Below, piece by piece: positions 1 to 6,178 of a stretch of DNA of 6,808 bases. Location of the stretch: assembly GCA_046496815.1 (NCBI GenBank), contig JAWOGN010000397.1:1-6808 (forward strand). The letters run 5' to 3'. Made by a program: the position numbers and the translations under genes. Each line of letters opens with the position of its first letter. Positions within the stretch are counted from its first letter, which is position 1. The notes below the pieces were generated by a model. That model saw only the letters and a program-made list of their open reading frames with translations, had not been told where the DNA came from and did not search any database. The DNA comes from JAWOGN01 sp046496815 (lineage in GTDB: Bacteria > Desulfobacterota > DSM-4660 > Desulfatiglandales > Desulfatiglandaceae).

Positions 1-1056
1 AGCCAGCAGGCGAAGTCCCACCAGCGGTTGCCAATTGAGTAAATCGGGGATCTGCAGCGGGCGACCTTCGGCAAAGTCCAATGCGAGCGCGAGCATATCC
101 AGACCACAGCTGCGCCGAATGAGCGCCGGAAGGCAGTCTCCGCCGGGACGCGGCGTCATTTCAAGCAGGTGAGCGGTATTTTCCGCGACGATGAAATCCA
201 CCATGCAGACTGCACGCTCCAGACCCAGTGCGCGTGCAGCCCGGAGCAGCTGACGTTCGAACGTCTCCAAGTCGAGCTCTGCCGAAAGATCAGCAGGAAC
301 CCGGTAAGCAAGGGGGGTCCCCCACGGCTGGTCGGCAGCGAAAAACTTGGCGGCCGTGCGAATTATATTCAACCGGTCCCCATCCAGAACGAAGTCGCAA
401 CTGAACTCGTTGCCTGCCACAAAGGCTTCGGCGACAAATTGTGCACGGGAATCGGTACCGGGTGATCCGGACGGCCCGACTTTGTACATGCGTCGGTTTG
501 GATGTCCGGCCAGCCGTGACCGGATGATTTCGACCGCACGTCGGCATTCGGAGGGATCGATGCATTTAAATGTGAGTTCGCTGCCGGATCCGGTCAGAGG
601 CTTGAGAACGATCGGCAGTCCGTGACATTGAAAAAAATCAAGCACATCGGATGTATGGCGTGCGATGACTGCCGGTGGACAGGCGACGCCTGCCTGACGC
701 CACAGGTCTTTGCAACGATACTTGTCTCGGCAGGCCTCGATGGCGCTCAGCGCTGGAAACGGCAAAGACAGCGCCCGTGCGATGCGGCCGCCGAGGTCCA
801 AAGATTCGCAGTCGAAACAGGTGACCCCTGTCGGTTTGATTTGCCACCGGTCCAGGTGATTGTGCAAGGAAGCCAGGACGCTGCGGGGATTCTCTAGATC
901 GACCACCAGTTCCTCCGCCGCAGGCGGCGCCGGTTCGAAGGCGAGCCGTCTTTCTCCGCGATCGGTGATGAACAAAGCCCGGCCCGGACAATGCTCACGG
1001 ATCAGATCAATGTAATCGGCTGTTGTTCCGGCGACGATCACGCGCGGTTCAGGCAT
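1..1056 (-). CDS. ATP-grasp superfamily ligase (C-terminus cut by window edge)
   Basis: The frame is open from an ATG at 1056 to the left edge (352 codons visible, no stop), so the gene is partial. ATP-grasp enzymes activate a carboxylate as an acyl-phosphate with ATP and join it to an amine or similar nucleophile. Motifs in order: a Rossmann-like pre-ATP-grasp part (1-105); the lid-entry motif CRDKYRCKDLWRQAGVACPP (109-128); the ATP-binding lysine K152 in IVLKPLTGSGSE with its glycine-rich loop; AEAFVAGNEFSCDF (209-222) with acidic E210 and E217; VDF (286-288); and the metal-binding segment LLEMTPRPGGD (297-307). The segment SCGLDMLALALDFAEGRP (316-333) matches the post-catalytic helix of carboxylase- and amino-acid-ligase-type members. 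The usual metal-binding ExN reads E299-M-T301. The start overlaps the upstream stop by 8 bp (ATGCCTGA), with GAGG four bases before the ATG, so translation is probably coupled. The substrate is unknown; an L-amino-acid-ligase-like role is inference. Confidence 0.88.
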   Translation of the reverse strand, partial: MPEPRVIVAGTTADYIDLIREHCPGRALFITDRGERRLAFEPAPPAAEELVVDLENPRSVLASLHNHLDRWQIKPTGVTCFDCESLDLGGRIARALSLPFPALSAIEACRDKYRCKDLWRQAGVACPPAVIARHTSDVLDFFQCHGLPIVLKPLTGSGSELTFKCIDPSECRRAVEIIRSRLAGHPNRRMYKVGPSGSPGTDSRAQFVAEAFVAGNEFSCDFVLDGDRLNIIRTAAKFFAADQPWGTPLAYRVPADLSAELDLETFERQLLRAARALGLERAVCMVDFIVAENTAHLLEMTPRPGGDCLPALIRRSCGLDMLALALDFAEGRPLQIPDLLNWQPLVGLRLLA

Positions 1057-1064
1057 GGAGCCTC
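1049..1064 (-). promoter_or_regulatory. Overlapping stop/start junction with internal RBS
   Basis: The acyltransferase stop TGA (1051-1049) lies inside the first codons of the ATP-grasp gene (ATG at 1056-1054), giving the 8-base overlap ATGCCTGA. GAGG at 1064-1061, within the acyltransferase coding end, sits four bases before the ATG. This layout is typical of translational coupling between proteins made in matched amounts. Confidence 0.7.
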
Positions 1065-2098
1065 GATCGGACGCATTGAAGATTTTCTCGGTGGGTATGA
1101 TCCACAGCGACGTTGGAAAGTAAGAATAGCGGTCTGGGGGTGAGATGAAAGAGGGTCTTCCAGTTGAAGTCGCCGCACAGGAAATCCACTTGCTGCATAC
1201 GTTCTTCGCACGCCCGCTGCAGATGGTGCAAATTGATCAGTTTGGCTACACAGGGAAATCGATGATCGGTTCCCCCGGCCAGCAGGGTGTACACCCCGCG
1301 ATACAGACACCCGATGTCTACAGCGGCCGGTTCGTTTCCGATCAGAACCGTGGTCAAACGCAGCCAGCCGTTTTCATAGAGGAAATACGCCAGACTGCGA
1401 AAGCTTTCCTGGAATCGCCGATCAAAAAAGTAGGAGTCGGTACCGAAACGGCTGATGTTGAGTCGGATCATCATCTCGAAATCGGACAGGTTGTTATAAC
1501 GATAGGAAACTCCCTTACGTTCCAGGGCTGCGACGTCCTTGAGGATCTGCTTAATGGATTTGCGGGAGAATTCTTGAAAGTAGTTTTCGATGCTGAAATT
1601 GTATTGCGGAGGTGAAAACAGATAGCCGATTTCATCGATAGCCGGCTCACCTTGCTGCAGATTCTCTTGCAGGGACAGATATCGCAGGTGATAGGGCAGC
1701 CGGAAACGGGAAAGCAATGCCCGGGGATCGAGGGTTCCAAGATGGACCCGATTTTGCTCCAACCAGGTTTTGCCGTGCCAGGTCTCTCCGGGGAAATATC
1801 CGTAACAGCCAAGCTCTTGGATAAAACTCAGGGGCAGCAGCCCGCTGACACCGCCGCCGTTCTCAGCGACCAGAAAGTTCAGCGGTCGTTGGAAGTGGCG
1901 CTGAAAACATTCGCGCACTTCCCACAGGTCGGTGATCACCTCATCGGGTATCACGGCGCGCCAGATTGCCTGACATTCATCGAGGTCCGTAACCGTCCGG
2001 ATGCTGATTCCCGCCTCTGCGTCATAGGCAACCAAGTCGGATGCAATGTCCCAGCGTTCCTTTGACAGTGCATGTTCGGCGAAAGAATTTCGTTTCAT
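1049..2098 (-). CDS. FemAB/CelD-like GNAT-fold acyltransferase (Acetyltransf_6 type)
   Basis: A 349-aa cytosolic protein with no signal peptide or membrane segment. The second half matches the BioF2/CelD-like GNAT family: a basic helix FSRKSIKQILKDVAALERKG (about 177-196), then DFEMMIRLNISRFG, a strand pair around LRLTTVLIGNEPAAVDIG, GGTDHRFPCVAKLINLHHLQRA, and the closing VDFLCGDFNWKTLF (about 304-317), equivalent to the family's DFxxGdxxYKxxF signature. The first half (PLNFLVAENGGGVSGLLPLSF) resembles the other GNAT-like half of FemAB proteins. Family members move acyl or aminoacyl groups onto amines; the substrate here is unknown. I chose the ATG at 2098 because a GAGG (2107-2104) sits five bases upstream. 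The GTG at 2104 would start inside that site. The gene lies 68 bp after the TetR stop with no terminator visible between them, and its stop overlaps the ATP-grasp start, so all three are probably one operon. Confidence 0.85.
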   Translation of the reverse strand: MKRNSFAEHALSKERWDIASDLVAYDAEAGISIRTVTDLDECQAIWRAVIPDEVITDLWEVRECFQRHFQRPLNFLVAENGGGVSGLLPLSFIQELGCYGYFPGETWHGKTWLEQNRVHLGTLDPRALLSRFRLPYHLRYLSLQENLQQGEPAIDEIGYLFSPPQYNFSIENYFQEFSRKSIKQILKDVAALERKGVSYRYNNLSDFEMMIRLNISRFGTDSYFFDRRFQESFRSLAYFLYENGWLRLTTVLIGNEPAAVDIGCLYRGVYTLLAGGTDHRFPCVAKLINLHHLQRACEERMQQVDFLCGDFNWKTLFHLTPRPLFLLSNVAVDHTHRENLQCVRSRLHA

Positions 2099-2109
2099 CG
2101 ACACCTCAC
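2096..2109 (-). promoter_or_regulatory. Ribosome binding site that decides the acyltransferase start
   Basis: On the minus strand GTGAGG is followed by five bases and ATG (2098-2096). The good spacing favours the ATG at 2098 over the in-frame GTG at 2104, which overlaps the Shine-Dalgarno bases themselves. Confidence 0.6.
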
Positions 2110-2166
2110 GTAATCGGTAATCAGTCGGACGGATCGGCGGCTCTGACGCCCACCGTAACAGTCAAA

Positions 2167-2835
2167 TTATATCGCTCGACTTGCGGCGGCCGGCAACGCT
2201 TCGCTGATAAACCGTGTCAGGCTGGCCACCAAAGCACCGCGCAGAGAACGAAACGTTTTGTCCACATCTTTGTCCTCGGACAAAATGACCGCAAACGAAT
2301 AATATCCGGAAACAAATCCGGCCGCGGCACACGCCACCCGACGCAGGATGTGTTTCGGAATGCGATGGTGAATGACGGAATCAATCAGGTTTTCCATGGT
2401 CTCCAGGTAATCGATGAACGGGGTTTCAATGCCCTGGTAGCTTTCCTTGAGGTACAAGTCACCGCGTCCCTGGAAAAACAACACAAAGTCCTCCCAACGA
2501 TTGCTGAAGAACTCAATGTGCACGCCGATCATGGTGTCCAACAGTTCGGGGAGGTCGTCGATCTCGGAGCACTTTTTTTCAATCGCCGCCGCCAGTTCCT
2601 CCAGCAGTCCCTTGATCAATGCAACAATGACGCCTTCTTTATCCTTGAAATGGTAATAGAACGTGCCCTTGCCCACGTCCGCCCGTTCGGTGATGTCGGC
2701 AATGGTGGCCGAATCCAGCCCTTTTTCGGATAATACCATCCGGGCGGCATCCAAAAGTTTGCTGTGGGTGGCACTGACCCGTCGCTGTTGCCGGGTAGCA
2801 GGCTTCCTGCTTGGCTTTTTTGCGGGGGCCTTCAT
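2167..2835 (-). CDS. TetR/AcrR-family transcriptional repressor
   Basis: A 222-aa protein, normal for the family. A basic N-terminal tail (MKAPAKKPSRKPATRQQRR) precedes the TetR DNA-binding domain: SKLLDAARMVLSEKGLDSATIADITERADVGKGTFYYHFKDKEGVIVALI, with the recognition helix around VGKGTFYYHF. The rest is the helical ligand-binding and dimerisation domain, which differs among family members, so no inducer can be named. The reading frame stays open upstream to 3039. However, an in-frame ATG at 2889 lies within the promoter palindrome, and the TATAAT at 2874-2869 puts transcription start near 2862. The first usable in-frame ATG is therefore 2835. The Shine-Dalgarno is weak (GGA three bases upstream). 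It is the first gene of a leftward unit with the acyltransferase and ATP-grasp genes, and probably represses itself and both of them. Confidence 0.93.
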   Translation of the reverse strand: MKAPAKKPSRKPATRQQRRVSATHSKLLDAARMVLSEKGLDSATIADITERADVGKGTFYYHFKDKEGVIVALIKGLLEELAAAIEKKCSEIDDLPELLDTMIGVHIEFFSNRWEDFVLFFQGRGDLYLKESYQGIETPFIDYLETMENLIDSVIHHRIPKHILRRVACAAAGFVSGYYSFAVILSEDKDVDKTFRSLRGALVASLTRFISEALPAAASRAI

Positions 2836-2861
2836 ACGTCCAAAACCGACTGAGTCATCAT

Positions 2862-2930
2862 AAAGGGCATTATAGTCAAAACTGACCATATGGTCAATAT
2901 TTTTTTTGTCTGCATCAAAAAAAATCGTCG
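2862..2930 (-). promoter_or_regulatory. Sigma-70-type promoter of the tetR-acyltransferase-ATP-grasp unit
   Basis: On the minus strand the -35 hexamer TTGACC (2897-2892) is followed by exactly 17 bases and a perfect consensus -10 TATAAT (2874-2869). The predicted start of transcription is near 2862, leaving a leader of about 27 nt before the ATG at 2835. Upstream of the -35 are two runs of eight A or T residues (around 2900-2926) that could act as an UP element. This should be a strong promoter when not repressed. Confidence 0.85.
2883..2896. promoter_or_regulatory. Putative TetR operator: perfect 14-bp palindrome TGACCATATGGTCA
   Basis: TGACCATATGGTCA is its own reverse complement over all 14 bases. 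It covers five of the six -35 bases and the first nine bases of the -35/-10 spacer, so a bound dimer would exclude RNA polymerase. Perfect or near-perfect short palindromes overlapping their own promoter are the usual operators of TetR regulators. Assignment to this TetR is by position only. Confidence 0.75.
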
Positions 2931-3151
2931 ACGGGCCTGCGCTCGATTCGATATGATTTACCGGCAAGCGGACAGGAAAAGAAAGAAGGCACCGTTTTGG
3001 AAATGTCCTGATTTTCTTTCGCTTTTCATTTGGAATCACGAAATGATGATTATATTCGTGGGGTAAAAGGCCATGACGGTTCTACAGAGTGACTGCGTTT
3101 CTGGCCGATATAGCCATTTCATTCATACAAAAATGAGACAAAAAGGTTTTT
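2898..3151. other. Divergent intergenic region between tetR and the dnaJ-like gene
   Basis: No supported gene lies here, although the tetR frame stays open through part of it without homology. Next to the tetR promoter are A/T tracts. Nearer the dnaJ-like gene is an inverted repeat, TCATTT - 9 nt - AAATGA (3026-3031 and 3041-3046). A weak -10-like TATATT (3051-3056) has a poor -35 candidate, TTTGGA, 16 bases upstream. I see no recognisable heat-shock (sigma-32) promoter, tRNA or riboswitch. Confidence 0.5.
3029..3056 (+). promoter_or_regulatory. Weak candidate promoter for the dnaJ-like gene
   Basis: TTTGGA (3029-3034), 16 bases, TATATT (3051-3056). The -10 is reasonable but the -35 matches consensus in only half its positions. 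The candidate lies about 95 bp before the ATG at 3152. Confidence 0.25.
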
Positions 3152-3949
3152 ATGGAACAAAACGATTATTACCAAATTTTGGGTGTGGATAAACACGCAA
3201 GCCAACAAAAAATCAAGGAGGCGTACCGAAAACTGGCGTTGAACTATCATCCGGATCGAAATAGAGACAACCCGGCTGCAAGTGCGCGAATGAAAGAAAT
3301 AAATGAATCCTACGCGGCCCTGTCCGATCCTGAAAAGAGACGACGATACGACGCCTTGCGAGAAACATATGGGTCTTCTGCGTATGGCCAATTCAGGCAG
3401 ACCTATTCGGAACAAGATATTTTCAATGGTTCCGACATCCATCAAATCTTCGAAGAACTCAGCAGGGCTTTCGGATTTAGAGGCTTTGACGAGGTTTTCA
3501 AGGAAACCTACGGGACCGGCTATCGAACATTTGAATTTCGAAGGCCCGGGGCTTTTGGCAGTGTATTTGTCGGTTCCTCCGGCGGAGGAAATGGTCACCG
3601 GCGGAGATCTCCATTGAACGGAAATTTGGGCAGACTACTCAAATACACGCTGAAAAAGACCTGGGGCGTTGAATTGCCGGAGCGAGGAAAAGACCTGCAA
3701 GACCGGATCACCATTTCTCGGGAGTTGGCGATGCGGGGAGGAAAGATAAAGTATTACTGCCGTCAAAACGCCAAAGAACTGATCGTTCAGATTCCCCCGG
3801 GCATGAAAGCGGGCCGACAAATACGCTTGAAAGGCATGGGAGAAAACGGTAAAGGCGGGGGAGAGCCCGGAGACCTTTACGTGAAAATTCGGATAAGAAC
3901 GAGCCTAATCCAAAAACTTAGGGGGTTCCTGAGGCACCTTTTTTCCTGA
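3152..3949 (+). CDS. Short DnaJ-like co-chaperone: J-domain plus a single C-terminal domain, no zinc finger
   Basis: A 265-aa cytosolic J-domain protein, expected to stimulate the ATPase of a DnaK/Hsp70 partner and deliver clients. The J-domain (about 5-70) begins DYYQILGV and has the essential HPD motif at 33-35, then MKEINESYAALSDPEKRRRYD. A linker of about 110 residues follows, rich in G, F and Y (GFRGFDEVFKETYGTGYRTFEF) and ending in a GSSGGGNGHRRR stretch. The C-terminal part (about 181-249) has the DnaJ substrate-binding signatures DLQDRITISRELAMRGGKIK and IVQIPPGMKAGRQIRLKGMG...GEPGDLYVKIRI. The CxxCxGxG zinc repeats and the second C-terminal domain/dimerisation region are absent. DnaJ is about 375 aa and CbpA about 305 aa, so this is a reduced version. 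The start is supported by AAAAGG five bases upstream. A specialised rather than general chaperone role is inference. Confidence 0.93.
   Translation: MEQNDYYQILGVDKHASQQKIKEAYRKLALNYHPDRNRDNPAASARMKEINESYAALSDPEKRRRYDALRETYGSSAYGQFRQTYSEQDIFNGSDIHQIFEELSRAFGFRGFDEVFKETYGTGYRTFEFRRPGAFGSVFVGSSGGGNGHRRRSPLNGNLGRLLKYTLKKTWGVELPERGKDLQDRITISRELAMRGGKIKYYCRQNAKELIVQIPPGMKAGRQIRLKGMGENGKGGGEPGDLYVKIRIRTSLIQKLRGFLRHLFS
3921..3944 (+). terminator. Weak candidate intrinsic terminator at the end of the dnaJ-like gene
   Basis: GGT-T-CC, loop TGA, GG-C-ACC forms a five-pair stem with one mismatch, directly followed by six T residues (3939-3944). Flanking G residues could add wobble pairs. It overlaps the last codons of the gene, whose TGA is at 3947-3949, and the short stem makes it a marginal call. 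Confidence 0.3.
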
Positions 3950-3999
3950 TGGCTAAGTGACCTGATTTAGTGAATCCATCCATGGGAAACCGTTGCAAC

Positions 4000-4065
4000 T
4001 TGCCTGATCGGCAAAATCCACCATTTTCGCCGCTGCGGCGTTGATGGTGAAAATTGATAATTTTC
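4000..4065. repeat. Three consecutive inverted repeats in the ligA leader
   Basis: Repeat 1: TTGCC - 5 nt - GGCAA (4000-4014). Repeat 2: outer arms CACCAT (4019-4024) and ATGGTG (4044-4049) around inner arms CGCCG (4028-4032) and CGGCG (4036-4040), with a 3-nt loop and a 3x3 internal loop. Repeat 3: GAAAATT (4049-4055), GAT, AATTTTC (4059-4065). Repeats 2 and 3 share base 4049. No T-run directly follows the GC-rich hairpin, so it is not a standard terminator. It may be a leader structure or a protein-binding site. Confidence 0.55.
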
Positions 4066-4076
4066 TCAACAAGGAC

Positions 4077-4090
4077 AGGATCCGACCATG
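4077..4090 (+). promoter_or_regulatory. Ribosome binding site of ligA
   Basis: AGGA (4077-4080) is seven bases before the ATG at 4088. A second AAGGA lies at 4071-4075. This supports the chosen start. Confidence 0.6.
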
Positions 4091-6106
4091 CCCGAAACCG
4101 ACAGAAGCACCGTGGACAAGGCCCACGAATTGAGGGAACTGATCAATTATCACAACCACCAGTATTATATCCTGGATAATCCGGCGATTTCGGATGCCGA
4201 ATATGACCGCCTCTTTGACGAGCTTTTGGAACTGGAAAAAACCCATCCGGAGCTCGTCACCCCTGACTCCCCGACTCAACGCGTGGGTGCCACCCCCTTA
4301 AAGGAATTCGAAACGGTCACGCACAGTGTCCCGATGCTGAGCTTGAATAAAGCCACCTCTCAGGCGGAATTCCTGGATTTTCACCGTCGGGTCACCGAGC
4401 TTTCCAAGACAAGCGGGGAAAGTATGCGATATGTTGTGGAGCCGAAATTCGACGGACTGGCAGTGGAAGTCGTGTACGAGCGGGGGACTTTGAGCCTGGG
4501 TTCTACACGGGGGGATGGTGTGGTCGGGGAAGACGTCACCTTGAACTTAAGAACCATCAAGGCGCTTCCTTTGAGACTGTTGGGACGACGATATCCGGAG
4601 ATCATCGACGTTCGAGGTGAGGTCATCATGAAAAAACCGGATTTCGAGAAGCTCAACAGAGAAAGAATGAAACGGGGAGAACCTTTGTTCGCCAACCCTC
4701 GCAACGCAGCCGCCGGATCCGTAAGGCAGCTTGACCCTAAAGTCACCAGCGCCAGGCCGCTCAATATGTTCGCATACGCAACCGGCCGGGTTTTGGGTGA
4801 AGACTTGACCAATCACTGGGACAGCCTTCAGTACTTGAAGCAACTGGGCTTTAAAGTCAGCCGGTATGTTCAACGCTGCGATCATGTCGAGCAGGTCAAT
4901 GATTACTATCATCGAATGCTCGAAATGAGAAACGGGCTGCCCTATGAGATAGACGGGATTGTTATAAAGGTAAATGAGTTTTCAATACAGCGGAAATTGG
5001 GGGAGCTTTCCAGAAGTCCTCGATGGGCGGTTGCCTGGAAATTTCCCGCACAACAGGAACATACCACAGTCAGGGACATCATCGTTAACGTGGGCAGGAC
5101 CGGGGCGTTGACTCCTGTGGCCCTGTTGGAACCGGTGCGGGTGGGAGGCGTCGAGGTAAGTCGTGCGACATTACACAACGAGGCCGAGCTCAGGAAAAAG
5201 GACGTTAGAATCGGCGACCATGTGGTTGTTCAAAGAGCTGGAGATGTCATTCCCGAAGTGGTGAAAGTAATTACGTCCCATCGAACCGGAAAGGAAAAAG
5301 CCTTTGTGATGCCGGACAGATGCCCGGTCTGTGGGTCTAAAGTAGAAAGAGCCGAAGGAGAGGCCATTCATCGGTGCACGGGAATCGACTGTCCGGCTCA
5401 GATCAAGGAAAACTTGGCCCACTTCGTCTCCAAGGCGGCGATGAATATGGACGGATTGGGCCATAAGTTTTTGGAACAAATGATTGACAAAAAAATCATC
5501 GAAGACCAGGCGGATCTGTATTTCCTAAAAAAGGAAGATCTGATGAAGATGGATCGGATGGGGGATAAGTTGGCTGAAAATATCCTGAAGGCCATTGACG
5601 GAAGCAGAAACCCGGGACTGACCAATTTGATATACGCGTTGGGAATCAGAAATGTGGGCTACCATCTGGCCGGCGTCCTGGCAAAGCATTTTAAATCCAT
5701 CGATACCCTTGCAAAACAGTCGACAGAGGATTTGGCCGGCGTTCATGAAATCGGACCGGTTGTCGCGGAAAGCATTTATAACTTTTTCCGCAACCCAAGG
5801 AATTTAAGCGTGCTCAAAAAACTGAAGGAGGGGGGAGTGACATTCCCGGTTGAAAAAACACCTGAGAAGGAGACGTCAATTTCAGGCAAGACATTTGTCT
5901 TGACCGGAGGTCTAGAGTCCTTTACCAGAACGGACGCACGTAAAACAATCGAAGACATGGGAGGAAGAGTCGCTTCCTCCGTGAGCAAAAAAACGGATTT
6001 CGTCCTCGTAGGCAAGGATCCGGGTTCAAAATATGATGATGCGTTGCGGCTGGGAATAGAAATACTCGATGAAAATGACTTCAGAAAAATCATAGCGGAA
6101 GGATAA
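4088..6106 (+). CDS. ligA: NAD+-dependent DNA ligase LigA
   Basis: Seals nicks between 3'-OH and 5'-phosphate ends in duplex DNA using NAD+, in Okazaki-fragment joining and repair; normally essential. At 672 aa it is full length. Domain Ia (about 1-60) has the NMN-binding pattern HNHQYYILDNPAISDAEYD with Y26, Y27, D36, Y39 and D40. The adenylation domain carries EPKFDGLA with adenylated lysine K120 and D122, E118 upstream, FANPRNAAAGSVRQLDP, EIDGIVIK ending in K294, and WAVAWKFP with K318. The OB fold follows (VGRTGALTPVALLEPVRVGGVEVSRATLHN). The zinc finger uses C412, C415, C430 and C435. The helix-hairpin-helix region spans about 440-590, and a BRCT domain (about 597-672, ISGKTFVLTGGLESFTRTDARKTIEDMGG) closes the protein. 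All key residues are present and nothing looks broken. It follows the dnaJ-like gene after 138 bp on the same strand. Confidence 0.99.
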   Translation: MPETDRSTVDKAHELRELINYHNHQYYILDNPAISDAEYDRLFDELLELEKTHPELVTPDSPTQRVGATPLKEFETVTHSVPMLSLNKATSQAEFLDFHRRVTELSKTSGESMRYVVEPKFDGLAVEVVYERGTLSLGSTRGDGVVGEDVTLNLRTIKALPLRLLGRRYPEIIDVRGEVIMKKPDFEKLNRERMKRGEPLFANPRNAAAGSVRQLDPKVTSARPLNMFAYATGRVLGEDLTNHWDSLQYLKQLGFKVSRYVQRCDHVEQVNDYYHRMLEMRNGLPYEIDGIVIKVNEFSIQRKLGELSRSPRWAVAWKFPAQQEHTTVRDIIVNVGRTGALTPVALLEPVRVGGVEVSRATLHNEAELRKKDVRIGDHVVVQRAGDVIPEVVKVITSHRTGKEKAFVMPDRCPVCGSKVERAEGEAIHRCTGIDCPAQIKENLAHFVSKAAMNMDGLGHKFLEQMIDKKIIEDQADLYFLKKEDLMKMDRMGDKLAENILKAIDGSRNPGLTNLIYALGIRNVGYHLAGVLAKHFKSIDTLAKQSTEDLAGVHEIGPVVAESIYNFFRNPRNLSVLKKLKEGGVTFPVEKTPEKETSISGKTFVLTGGLESFTRTDARKTIEDMGGRVASSVSKKTDFVLVGKDPGSKYDDALRLGIEILDENDFRKIIAEG

Positions 6107-6117
6107 AGAAAGCGACT

Positions 6118-6150
6118 GAAAAAAGGCCGTAAGGCCGTTCCCGATTTTTC
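6118..6150. terminator. Likely bidirectional terminator between convergent ligA and the rimI-like gene
   Basis: A GGCC - 4 nt (GTAA) - GGCC hairpin (6125-6136) is preceded by A6 (6119-6124) and followed after eight bases by T5 (6145-6149). Read on the minus strand, the hairpin is directly followed by six T residues, fitting termination of the rimI-like gene. Read on the plus strand, GAAAAA and TTTTTC can pair outside the hairpin and leave a T-run after ligA. The GC stem is only four pairs, so strength is uncertain. Confidence 0.5.
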
Positions 6151-6178
6151 TGAACTCGGACCCTTCAAAGGGGCACTG

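Noticed and set aside
305..330. Possible frameshift at a run of six G in the ATP-grasp gene
   Set aside because: Counting six G keeps the frame open and gives WGTPLAYRVP leading into the rest of the fold, so no disruption is needed.
638..991. 117-codon minus-strand frame rich in Arg, Gly and Pro
   Set aside because: It is an alternative frame of the ATP-grasp gene, whose true frame shows a continuous set of family motifs.
1145..2065. Two plus-strand open frames of 156 and 137 codons
   Set aside because: They lie wholly antisense to the acyltransferase gene, and their products resemble no known family.
2041..2733. 230-codon open frame on the plus strand
   Set aside because: It is antisense to the TetR gene and the start of the acyltransferase, both of which have clear homology. 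Its own product shows no recognisable domain.
2836..3039. N-terminal extension of the TetR reading frame by 68 codons
   Set aside because: It runs through the TATAAT, the palindrome and the -35 of its own promoter. The extra residues look nothing like a TetR N-terminus, while the domain begins properly after the ATG at 2835.
6161..6173. Short CCCT - 4 nt - AGGG hairpin as a second terminator
   Set aside because: No T-run follows it on either strand, and the stem is only four pairs. The neighbouring 6118-6150 structure explains termination better.
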